NCBI GenBank assembly: GCA_002333405.1
Contig: DDBH01000013.1
Coordinates: 98,396 to 117,347 of the forward strand
Origin: Micrococcales bacterium UBA2037
GTDB lineage: Bacteria > Actinomycetota > Actinomycetes > Actinomycetales > Microbacteriaceae
DNA: 18,952 nt
Direction of reading: 5' to 3'
Both the position numbers and the translations under genes were made by a program. Shown here in pieces: positions 1 to 5,521 of the stretch. The notes under the pieces are model-generated. The model made no database searches. It was not told the origin of the DNA and saw nothing but the letters and a program-made list of their open reading frames with translations. Numbering within the stretch: the first letter of the stretch is position 1; every line of letters begins with the position of its first letter.

Positions 1-54
1 TAGAGCAACGGTTTCCTAAACCGTGTGTCGGGTGTTCGATTCACCTCGGGGCCA
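1..54 (+). tRNA. tRNA-Arg (anticodon CCT), 3' part
   Basis: The window opens inside a tRNA. A 5-bp anticodon stem (ACGGT/ACCGT) closes the loop TTCCTAA, giving anticodon CCT, which reads AGG (Arg). The T arm follows (GGGTG, loop TTCGATT, CACCT), then the 3' acceptor strand CGGGGCC at 47-53 and discriminator A at 54. The 5' acceptor strand and most of the D arm lie outside the window, so I could not check acceptor pairing. It is transcribed towards the convergent XRE gene, 11 bases away, with no obvious terminator between them. Confidence 0.87.
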
Positions 55-65
55 CAACTATAAAA

Positions 66-278
66 CTACTCCGGATAGCTAAAGAGCTGTCCGATCTCAA
101 CATCAAGAGCCCTGGCAAGCGCGAATGCGAACTCTAATGACGGCGAATATTTGCCGTTCTCTATGGCTATCAGGGTTTGCCTCGATACTCCGAGCTGACT
201 TGCAAGTTGCTCCTGAGTCAAGTCTTTGGCCAAGCGGTGCTGGCGCACCTGATTGGTTATGTTCGTGGGGCGAGTCAC
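66..278 (-). CDS. Small XRE-family HTH transcriptional repressor
   Basis: This 70-residue protein is essentially a single helix-turn-helix domain: basic N-terminus, then LTQEQLASQLGVSRQTLIAIE (about residues 19-40), then a short helical end reaching GQLF. It belongs to the compact XRE regulators usually encoded beside a small membrane protein, and it is full length for that type. The start is GTG at 276-278, immediately after the TAG stop of the upstream membrane gene. An AAGGG Shine-Dalgarno lies inside that gene, so translation is probably coupled. The perfect palindrome in front of the operon (802-825) is the likely binding site, implying autorepression. DNA binding is confident from the family; the controlled process is unknown. 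Confidence 0.88.
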   Translation of the reverse strand: MTRPTNITNQVRQHRLAKDLTQEQLASQLGVSRQTLIAIENGKYSPSLEFAFALARALDVEIGQLFSYPE

Positions 279-794
279 CTAGACACCCTTGCGGTAAAAC
301 CAAATTTTGGCGATGTTCATCGCAATGCTCGCCAAAAGGCCACCAAAAAACAAGACGTGTGCAATCTCAAAAAAGCCAACTTCAAAAGCAGCCAAGGCCA
401 GAGCTGCTAGGGCAACCGCGCTCATTATGTTCATGCCTGTGGAGTTAGAGCGACAGCTAATGTCCTTGTCTCGAACATCCACGAGGCCTGGACTTCGAGT
501 ATCGTTTTGAACCGCTTGATTTTCAAAGGGCATGGGCCTGCCGGTCTTTTCTGCGATGACCGGTCGAACGTGCGCAGCGATAACTGGGGTGACGTGAGCC
601 GAAACAACAAGAAGAATTTGGGCCACGATAGAAAACAATATGCTCAAGAGGAAGACCGAGACTAATACCCAACCGTATTCAATTGCGCTCACATCCTTTT
701 GGGCCAGTTGACCCAAGAGCCATGCCGAGTAGCCAATAAGCACTGCGAAGTTTGCAAACAGTTCTGCCCAGACGGTTATTTCTTGATGACTCAT
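279..794 (-). CDS. Four-TM membrane protein, partner of XRE regulator
   Basis: This 171-residue membrane protein has hydrophobic segments at about residues 8-30, 43-66, 128-145 and 148-165. A polar middle loop carries a VRDKDI stretch that resembles the D-R-D-K motif of DUF2178-like proteins paired with small XRE regulators. The reading frame is open up to 953, but I chose ATG 794 because GGAG lies five bases before it, the residues before it are not membrane-protein-like, and the operon palindrome sits just upstream. The stop abuts the GTG of the XRE gene, giving a two-gene operon. The function is not known; an envelope or stress-linked role is only a guess. The family assignment is tentative. 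Confidence 0.8.
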   Translation of the reverse strand: MSHQEITVWAELFANFAVLIGYSAWLLGQLAQKDVSAIEYGWVLVSVFLLSILFSIVAQILLVVSAHVTPVIAAHVRPVIAEKTGRPMPFENQAVQNDTRSPGLVDVRDKDISCRSNSTGMNIMSAVALAALALAAFEVGFFEIAHVLFFGGLLASIAMNIAKIWFYRKGV

Positions 795-801
795 TTTGCT
801 C

Positions 802-829
802 CAATGTAAAAGATTTTTTACATTGTCAA
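802..829 (-). promoter_or_regulatory. Operator palindrome and -35 of the membrane protein/XRE operon
   Basis: CAATGTAAAA (802-811) and TTTTACATTG (816-825) form a perfect 10-bp inverted repeat around GATT. On the minus strand a consensus TTGACA (824-829) overlaps its upstream arm, and the palindrome fills the space down to the Shine-Dalgarno. A protein bound here would block RNA polymerase. The adjacent small XRE repressor is the obvious candidate (inference). The -10 is not clear-cut; TACATT within the repeat is one option. The site also lies 10 bases after the HNH stop codon, but its AT-rich arms do not look like a terminator. Confidence 0.72.
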
Positions 830-835
830 ATATAG

Positions 836-1342
836 CTATGCAGCCCGCTTCTGAAACGCAAGGAATTCTGTCCACTCCGGCTGAGTCTTGTCCGCGCCGC
901 GTACATTCCACGCCATTCCCGTTGGCATCTTCGGCATTAGTTTCAACTCCCAACCGATTTCGGCCGGAGTTCGATCGCCCTTGGAGTTATTGCACTTGAG
1001 GCAGCAGGCAACCAGGTTCTCCCAAGTGTCCTTGCCGCCTCGGGATTTAGGCATGATGTGGTCGATGGTGTTGGCTGGCCCAAGGCAGTAGCCACAACGA
1101 CTGGAATCTCGCCTAAGAACTCCCCTCCTTGACACCGGCACGCGTCTGGCGTTGGGGATCCGGACATACCTAGATAAAAGAATCACCGAAGGCAAGTCAA
1201 ATTCTTGACTCGCACTTCTCACCACCGCGTTATCGATGCCGGCCAGAATGGTGGCTTTTTGATTCAGAACCAAAACCAAAGCTCGCTTAAATGAGACAAC
1301 AGCCAGTGGTTCATATCCTGCGTTTAGGACGAGAGTGCGCAT
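836..1342 (-). CDS. HNH endonuclease family protein
   Basis: This 168-residue protein has an HNH nuclease fold in its second half. C83-x2-C86 and C114-x2-C117 form a probable structural zinc site. D94-H95 carries the general-base histidine in TIDHIMPKSRGG, followed by N109 in the WENLV segment and CNNSKGDR. Residues 1-70 form the N-terminal domain typical of the short stand-alone actinobacterial HNH proteins. GGAG lies a few bases before the ATG. No methyltransferase, integrase or phage gene is adjacent, so neither a restriction system nor a homing element is supported. The cellular substrate is unknown. A stem-loop (1363-1381) and a terminator (1409-1432) lie in front of the gene, so its expression may depend on readthrough or on a local promoter. 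Confidence 0.88.
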   Translation of the reverse strand: MRTLVLNAGYEPLAVVSFKRALVLVLNQKATILAGIDNAVVRSASQEFDLPSVILLSRYVRIPNARRVPVSRRGVLRRDSSRCGYCLGPANTIDHIMPKSRGGKDTWENLVACCLKCNNSKGDRTPAEIGWELKLMPKMPTGMAWNVRGADKTQPEWTEFLAFQKRAA

Positions 1343-1362
1343 TCATCGCTCCAATCGAAATC

Positions 1363-1381
1363 GCCGGCACGGCTTGCCGGC
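1363..1381 (-). other. Stem-loop upstream of HNH gene
   Basis: GCCGGCA (1363-1369) and TGCCGGC (1375-1381) pair perfectly around a 5-base loop, 20 bases before the HNH start codon. In the transcript this would be a strong hairpin close to the ribosome-binding site. There is no U-run after it, so it is not a terminator. Confidence 0.45.
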
Positions 1382-1408
1382 ATTCGAATTGACCCCGGGA
1401 AATAAAAA

Positions 1409-1432
1409 ACGCGCCGCAAAAAAGCGACGCGT
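1409..1432 (-). terminator. Intrinsic terminator, minus strand
   Basis: Read on the minus strand, ACGCGTCGC and GCGGCGCGT pair (one G-T mismatch) around a TTTTTT loop, followed directly by TTTTTTATTT. This is a strong Rho-independent terminator. It lies about 190 bases after the NlpC/P60 stop and about 65 bases before the HNH start. It therefore ends either a long 3' UTR of the hydrolase gene or a separate short RNA, and may act as an attenuator for the HNH gene. Confidence 0.75.
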
Positions 1433-1622
1433 GTTATCTCCGGCATGGATATACAGAGGAACCGGAATATGTGTATCCAGTTGCCATGCTTGGCTGGCAT
1501 GTGAGCTGGCATTTCACCTCTCCCCAGACATCTATCAATACTTGTTGTTCACACTAAGAGAAGAAATTGATCTTTTTGGGTAGAAACGCAGAGTCCAAAG
1601 GTGAAGTTTTGGTTACTTTTTA
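1433..1622 (-). ncRNA. Candidate structured RNA or leader (no confident gene)
   Basis: This gap between the NlpC/P60 and HNH genes holds no convincing protein. On the minus strand it contains two ATGCCAGC direct repeats with a 12-base period (complements at 1493-1500 and 1505-1512). A pairable GGATACA / TGTATATCC segment follows (about 1449-1480), and then the terminator at 1409-1432. That arrangement could be a small RNA, a 3' UTR-derived RNA or an attenuator leader for the HNH gene. No known RNA family is recognised and no strong promoter is evident, so the call is tentative. An ATG at 1512 has a good Shine-Dalgarno, but its frame runs through the terminator. Confidence 0.3.
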
Positions 1623-2369
1623 CTAGTTCTCAATGTCCACAAAACGAATCAAGTGGTAGCGGTCGGTAAAAATCGGCGCTAGCTTGACTCGGTCTCCCGG
1701 CTGAGGAGCGTGGTAGAAGTTGCCGTTTCCAGCATAAATTCCGTTGTGGCTAAAGTCGTTGAAGATCACGATGTCACCAGGCACGGCATCCTCAATGGCC
1801 ACCTTTGTGGCCATCTTTGCCTGCTGATAAACGCTGTGGGGAAGTTCCACCCCGAACTGAGAGTAAACAAAAAGAACGTAGCCAGAGCAGTCGATGCCGC
1901 CTGGAGTTTGACCGCCGAAGACATAGGGAGTTCCGACAAGCTCAGCGGCAGCCTTCATCAGGTTGGCGCTAGTGACGCTTGTGAACCTAGGGCTTGCTAA
2001 GTAGTCGGCTGCCCGAGGGCCCTCGTAATAGTAAATCTTTGATTCTGACTTGACCTGGAATTCAGAGGCAGCGGCCGGTTGATAGTCACCTCTTGTGAAC
2101 TCAACGGCTCGAACCGTTGCCACAGAAAGTCCCTGTGATGGAGCAGAAACCTGAACCATTTCGGAGTCTCTTGCTAGCCCTGCTGCAGCGGTGATCTCTG
2201 GAGCAAATCCATAAGAGGGAAGAGCAGCTGTGGCCATAAGTCCAGTAGAGGCAAACATGGTCACAAGAGTGCGAAGCGTGTGACGCTCGGTCTTGGCGAA
2301 CTTGTTGCGCTCGATGCTTCGCAAGTCTTTGCGAGACACGCTCTGAGCGTCAGCAGTAGCTGAAATCAA
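1623..2369 (-). CDS. NlpC/P60 (C40) peptidoglycan hydrolase
   Basis: This is a secreted or membrane-anchored cell-wall endopeptidase of 248 residues, of the type that cleaves peptide stems during wall remodelling. The C-terminal C40 domain shows the catalytic triad region: Cys161 in IDCSGYV, His208 in FSHNGIYAG and His220 in YHAPQPGD. A basic region followed by LRTLVTMFASTGLMATAALP near residues 32-51 is the export signal or anchor. The frame opens with ATG at 2405, but I chose TTG 2369 because a strong GGAGGA sits six bases before it, whereas the ATG has no Shine-Dalgarno. The gene follows the metal-dependent repressor by 50 bases and may be co-transcribed with it. Transcription probably ends at 1409-1432. 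Confidence 0.88.
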   Translation of the reverse strand: MISATADAQSVSRKDLRSIERNKFAKTERHTLRTLVTMFASTGLMATAALPSYGFAPEITAAAGLARDSEMVQVSAPSQGLSVATVRAVEFTRGDYQPAAASEFQVKSESKIYYYEGPRAADYLASPRFTSVTSANLMKAAAELVGTPYVFGGQTPGGIDCSGYVLFVYSQFGVELPHSVYQQAKMATKVAIEDAVPGDIVIFNDFSHNGIYAGNGNFYHAPQPGDRVKLAPIFTDRYHLIRFVDIEN

Positions 2370-2419
2370 TGGGAATCCTCCGCGGATAGTCTCTGGATGT
2401 TCCAAGCGCTTAAGTATAC

Positions 2420-3103
2420 CTAGGAACCTGAGGAAGTTCCGAGAAACAGGTGTTGAGCAAAATCGGAGTCGATCAGCAGTCCTTCGGAATTACCCGAGGC
2501 AACTAACAGCCAACCATCTTGATTCGCCGTTAGGTCAACTTCCCGACCAGGAACAAGACCCAGTTCTGCCAGTTGCGACAGCAGCGCGCCGTCCAACTGC
2601 AGCGGTTCGCCGATCCGGACCAGGAGGTATCGGCCGTCTTCCAGAGCGGCTATTGATGAACATGGCTGCCGGGTTGCCTCCGGCAGACCCAAGAGCTCCA
2701 AGCCAGGAACAGGCATTCCGAATGGCGAAACGCTTGGGTTTTTCAGTAACCCAATTAACTTTCGCTCAACCTGTTCGCTCATCACGTGCTCCCAGCGGCA
2801 GGCCTCGTCATGAATGTCTTCCCAGTCCAAACCAATAACTTCGAGCAAGAGCTGTTCGGCAAGTCGGTGTTTGCGCATCACCTCAACGGCGGTCAATCTG
2901 CCAACATCGGTGAATTGCAGTTGCCGGTCATCGAGCAACCGAAGAAGTCCGTCGCGTTCCATTCGGGCCACGGTCTGAGAAACAGTTGGGCCAGAGTGAT
3001 CTAGTCGCTCGGCAATTCGAGCACGCATTGGGGGTATGTTCTCTTCTTCAAGCTCGTAGATGGCCTTTAGATACATTTCGGTTGTGTCAATGAGATCTGT
3101 CAT
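2420..3103 (-). CDS. ideR: DtxR/IdeR-family metal-dependent repressor
   Basis: This 227-residue regulator represses iron (or manganese) uptake genes when metal is bound. The N-terminal winged helix includes DHSGPTVSQTVARMERDGLL (about residues 35-54). The metal ligands are intact at the DtxR/IdeR numbering: Met10, Cys102, Glu105 and His106 for one site, and His79, Glu83 and His98 for the other. A C-terminal FeoA/SH3-like domain spans about residues 150-222. GGAAGGGGG precedes the ATG. It diverges from serC across a 56-base gap. I saw no convincing IdeR box there, so autoregulation is not supported. The Met10/Cys102 set and the close match to mycobacterial IdeR favour iron over manganese, but metal choice cannot be settled from sequence. 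Confidence 0.9.
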   Translation of the reverse strand: MTDLIDTTEMYLKAIYELEEENIPPMRARIAERLDHSGPTVSQTVARMERDGLLRLLDDRQLQFTDVGRLTAVEVMRKHRLAEQLLLEVIGLDWEDIHDEACRWEHVMSEQVERKLIGLLKNPSVSPFGMPVPGLELLGLPEATRQPCSSIAALEDGRYLLVRIGEPLQLDGALLSQLAELGLVPGREVDLTANQDGWLLVASGNSEGLLIDSDFAQHLFLGTSSGS

Positions 3104-3147
3104 GAAACCCCCTTCCCGGCTAAGCCAAGACTACTTGTTCAGGCGGC

Positions 3148-3153
3148 TAAACT
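3148..3153 (+). promoter_or_regulatory. -10 box TAAACT of serC (leaderless)
   Basis: TAAACT ends six bases before the serC ATG and no Shine-Dalgarno is present. This places the transcription start at the A of ATG. No clear -35 is seen at the usual distance. Confidence 0.6.
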
Positions 3154-3159
3154 TGAGCC

Positions 3160-4275
3160 ATGCCCAAGATCACGATCCCAGATTCCCTGAAGCCACAAGA
3201 TGGAAGATTTGGCTGCGGGCCATCCAGGATGCGAGCGGAGCAACTGACCGCATTTGTGGACTTTGGAAACAAGTACATGGGCACCAGCCATAGGCAACCA
3301 CCGATTAAGAACCTGGTTGAAGACCTGAAGCAAGGGCTACTGGATATGTTCCACGCCCCAGCCGGCTACGAAATTATTCTTGGCAATGGTGGCGCTTCGG
3401 CATTCTGGGATGCGGCAACTTTCTCGCTGGTGGAGAAAAAGGGCCAGGCCCTGGTCCACGGTGAATTTGGAAATAAGTTTGCAAACATTCTTGGAGCTCC
3501 GTGGCTTGAAAGGCCGACGGTTGTTTCCGCTGAGCCTGGAACCAGGTCAGACCTTGTGGCCGAATCTGGTGTTGATGTCTACGCCTACCCTCACAACGAA
3601 ACCTCAGCCGGTGTAGTAACGGACGTGACTCGGGTATCAGGAGCTGACGCCGATGCGCTAATGCTCACCGATGCAACCAGTGCCGCAGGTGGAATCGATT
3701 TTGACCCACTGGAAACTGACGCCTATTACTTTGCGCCGCAGAAGAACCTAGCCTCCGATGGTGGTCTATGGCTGGCGCTGGTCTCACCCAAGGCCATCGA
3801 GCGGATCGAGCGAGTCGCCGCCTCCGGCAGGTACATCCCAAACATCCTCAGCCTCAAGCTCGCTCTTGACAATGCTCGAGATAACTTCACCCTGAACACC
3901 CCCTCGTTAGCGACGCTGTTCTTCACTAACAATCAGGTTCAGTGGATTAACGACAACGGCGGGCTGGCTTGGGCAGATCAGCGAACCAGGACCAGCTCAA
4001 ACCTGCTGTATGACTGGGCCGAAAAGACCGAGGTAACTCACCCATTTGTTTCGAATCCCAATCACCGGTCCCAGGTGGTTGCGACAATAAATTTCGATGA
4101 CTCGATTGATGCCTTGGAAATTGCTCAGATCTTGCGCGAAAACGGGATTGTCGACACCGAGCCATATCGCAAGCTGGGTAAGAACCAGCTTCGTATTGCG
4201 ACATTTGTTGCAACAGATCCGAGCGAAGTCTCAAAACTTATCGAATCGATTGAATACGTCCTGGAGCGGATTTAG
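3160..4275 (+). CDS. serC: Phosphoserine aminotransferase SerC
   Basis: This PLP enzyme (371 residues) converts 3-phosphohydroxypyruvate and glutamate to phosphoserine and 2-oxoglutarate, the second step of serine synthesis in the cytosol. It is the mycobacterial-type SerC. Visible features are the N-terminal RFGCGPSRMR and MGTSHRQPP, the IILGNGGASAFWD cofactor-binding region, TDATSAAGG, and the PLP lysine K195 in APQKNLASDGG. The length is normal and the enzyme appears intact. The gene lacks a ribosome-binding site and is probably leaderless. It is followed after four bases by the DUF2530 gene. serA and serB are not in the window. Confidence 0.95.
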   Translation: MPKITIPDSLKPQDGRFGCGPSRMRAEQLTAFVDFGNKYMGTSHRQPPIKNLVEDLKQGLLDMFHAPAGYEIILGNGGASAFWDAATFSLVEKKGQALVHGEFGNKFANILGAPWLERPTVVSAEPGTRSDLVAESGVDVYAYPHNETSAGVVTDVTRVSGADADALMLTDATSAAGGIDFDPLETDAYYFAPQKNLASDGGLWLALVSPKAIERIERVAASGRYIPNILSLKLALDNARDNFTLNTPSLATLFFTNNQVQWINDNGGLAWADQRTRTSSNLLYDWAEKTEVTHPFVSNPNHRSQVVATINFDDSIDALEIAQILRENGIVDTEPYRKLGKNQLRIATFVATDPSEVSKLIESIEYVLERI

Positions 4276-4279
4276 AGTT

Positions 4280-4507
4280 ATGAAACTTTATGTGAAGCTT
4301 GAGGACAGAAAAGCAGATCCTGCGCCGATGAACTTCGACTCGAAGCCAATAATCAGAGTTGGAGCTCTAATTTGGCTCCTGATCTTCATCGTCTTGGCTG
4401 TGCTTTATCCGGCGCTGGCGGACGCGGGTCTTCAGTGGTGGCTGCACACTTCCATCGTTGGAATCAGCCTCGGAATCATTGGCCTGTGGATCATCAGAAA
4501 CGACTAG
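4280..4507 (+). CDS. DUF2530 small membrane protein
   Basis: This 75-residue protein has two hydrophobic segments, IIRVGALIWLLIFIVLAVLY (about 24-43) and LHTSIVGISLGIIGLWII (about 54-72). It matches the actinobacterial DUF2530 pattern of two helices with a conserved tryptophan-glycine-rich second half. The frame is open well upstream inside serC, but ATG 4280, four bases after the serC stop, gives the family's usual length and implies coupling to serC. The last 141 bases lie antisense to the 3' end of the convergent DUF3027 gene. The function is unknown. Confidence 0.82.
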   Translation: MKLYVKLEDRKADPAPMNFDSKPIIRVGALIWLLIFIVLAVLYPALADAGLQWWLHTSIVGISLGIIGLWIIRND

Positions 4508-4855
4508 CGACTTAATTAGCTCGTCTGCTTCTGCATCAGTTTTAGCCTTACCCTCAGCGCGAAGTTGTTGCCTGAATTCAGCAAGTCGTTCCGACCACGG
4601 CACCCACTTCGGAGCCAACAGCGCATCTTCCGAAGCAACCAGATTTAGTTCCGAAATTGTTGCGGGCTTGCGCTTATCTGGCTGAGTTAGTGTCACTAGC
4701 CAGTGCCAGCCACTGTATCCGCGCATCAGGCAGTTGAAACGAAGTTCGATTACGCCTTTAGCCGGCTCGGTTTCGCTAACGAACTCCCCGTAGCTGCCGC
4801 TCGGCAAATCTGCCTCTAGCAACGCTAGGGCAACATCAACGTTTTTAGCCTTCAA
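4367..4855 (-). CDS. DUF3027 domain protein
   Basis: This 162-residue cytosolic protein of unknown function has the DUF3027 core at about residues 33-92, including LRFNCLMRGYSGWHWLVTL and a later segment ending ALLAPKWVPW. The start is TTG 4853-4855, overlapping the last 11 bases of the cold-shock-domain gene, with GAAGAG as a possible ribosome-binding site. Translation is therefore likely coupled. Residues after about 100 are charged and low in complexity. Residues 117-162 are encoded antisense to the DUF2530 membrane helices, so this tail looks overprinted rather than conserved. The fixed pairing with a cold-shock protein suggests an RNA-related role, which is inference only. Confidence 0.82.
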   Translation of the reverse strand: MKAKNVDVALALLEADLPSGSYGEFVSETEPAKGVIELRFNCLMRGYSGWHWLVTLTQPDKRKPATISELNLVASEDALLAPKWVPWSERLAEFRQQLRAEGKAKTDAEADELIKSLVVSDDPQANDSEADSNDGSVQPPLKTRVRQRRIKHSQDDEDQEPN

Positions 4856-5225
4856 GCTCTTCGGCCACTCTGCGCAACAGCTGCGCTACCTTCTTGCCGT
4901 GGGCGGCCTCTGGGTACTTGCCGCGCTTTAGGTTTCCACCGATTTGATCAAGCAGTCTGATCAAGTCCTCAGTAATGATTGAAAGGTCTTCAGCTGGCTT
5001 GCGGGTGGTGGAGGTAAAGGAAGGAACCTCAAGAACTCGCACTGACAGCGCTTGAGCACCCTTGCGACCATCGGCGATGCCGAATTCAACCCGACTACCA
5101 GGCTTGATTGTCTCGGTTCCAGCTGGCAATGCACTGGCGTGCAGGAAAACTTCAGATCCGTCATCGCCTGCAATGAATCCGAATCCCTTGTCATCGTCAA
5201 AAAACTTCACTTTGCCGGTAGGCAT
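4845..5225 (-). CDS. Cold-shock-domain protein with C-terminal extension
   Basis: This 126-residue nucleic-acid-binding protein has an N-terminal cold shock domain (about residues 1-67) with RNP1 KGFGFI (13-18) and RNP2 VFLHAS (26-31). A helical, charged extension of about 55 residues (DLSIITEDLIRLLDQIGGNL and onward) is absent from plain CspA. I chose ATG 5225, not the in-frame TTG at 5240, because M-P-T-G-K-V-K-F-F is the canonical cold-shock start and GGGA precedes it. It overlaps DUF3027 by 11 bases, forming an operon. A plausible -10 TACACT lies at 5254-5259. The extension probably serves interaction or regulation, but its function is unknown. Confidence 0.9.
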   Translation of the reverse strand: MPTGKVKFFDDDKGFGFIAGDDGSEVFLHASALPAGTETIKPGSRVEFGIADGRKGAQALSVRVLEVPSFTSTTRKPAEDLSIITEDLIRLLDQIGGNLKRGKYPEAAHGKKVAQLLRRVAEELEG

Positions 5226-5253
5226 GCTTCCCACTTTCAACTGGTCGGCGTTT

Positions 5254-5275
5254 AGTGTATCTGAAAGGTTAGAGT
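5254..5275. promoter_or_regulatory. Divergent -10 boxes (cold-shock gene / small membrane gene)
   Basis: On the minus strand TACACT (5254-5259) fits a -10 for the cold-shock-domain operon, giving a leader of about 20 bases. On the plus strand TAGAGT (5270-5275) ends six bases before ATG 5282, a leaderless arrangement. The two boxes are only ten bases apart, so the two polymerases would compete. No -35 consensus is visible for either. Confidence 0.5.
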
Positions 5276-5281
5276 TATCTA

Positions 5282-5521
5282 ATGGCTAAAAACCAAAATC
5301 GCCCCCAGATCGAGACAACACTGGCCTATATGGCAGTGGGAGTCATAGGACTTTCAATCGTCTCAATGCTGATAACACTTGGCCTTAGCGCACTTGGATT
5401 TAGCAACTTCCCGGTTGTTCTGGCTCAGTTGCCTCTGATTGGTTTGCCAATTGGCTTTCTGATAATTGTCGCCATGTTGATTGTCTCAATCATCAGGCGG
5501 ACTAAAGAAAACGAGAATTAG
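5282..5521 (+). CDS. Small two-TM membrane protein
   Basis: This 79-residue protein has a short polar N-terminus and two hydrophobic stretches (about residues 16-39 and 44-69), ending in a basic-polar tail RRTKENEN. I recognise it only as a small membrane protein common in Microbacteriaceae, where similar proteins sometimes carry an ABC-transporter label. No ATPase motif is present here, so that label would be wrong. It has a leaderless-type start (TAGAGT, six bases, ATG). Its TAG stop shares one base with the GTG start of the helicase-associated gene, implying one transcript and coupled translation. The function is unknown. Confidence 0.78.
   Translation: MAKNQNRPQIETTLAYMAVGVIGLSIVSMLITLGLSALGFSNFPVVLAQLPLIGLPIGFLIIVAMLIVSIIRRTKENEN

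Noticed and set aside
279..953. Long 224-residue version of the membrane protein starting at 953
   Set aside because: The extra N-terminal part lies inside the HNH gene and across the operator; ATG 794 has a proper ribosome-binding site.
836..1342. HNH nuclease as part of a restriction, phage or homing system
   Set aside because: No methyltransferase, integrase, terminase or intron features are nearby; it is the stand-alone type common in Actinobacteria.
1324..1512. 62-codon minus-strand reading frame with a good Shine-Dalgarno before ATG 1512
   Set aside because: It runs through a strong terminator and into the HNH start, and the peptide has no recognisable pattern; the region is better explained as an RNA or leader.
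3104..3159. IdeR/DtxR box between the repressor gene and serC
   Set aside because: Only a short TTAG match is present; the 19-base palindromic consensus is not.
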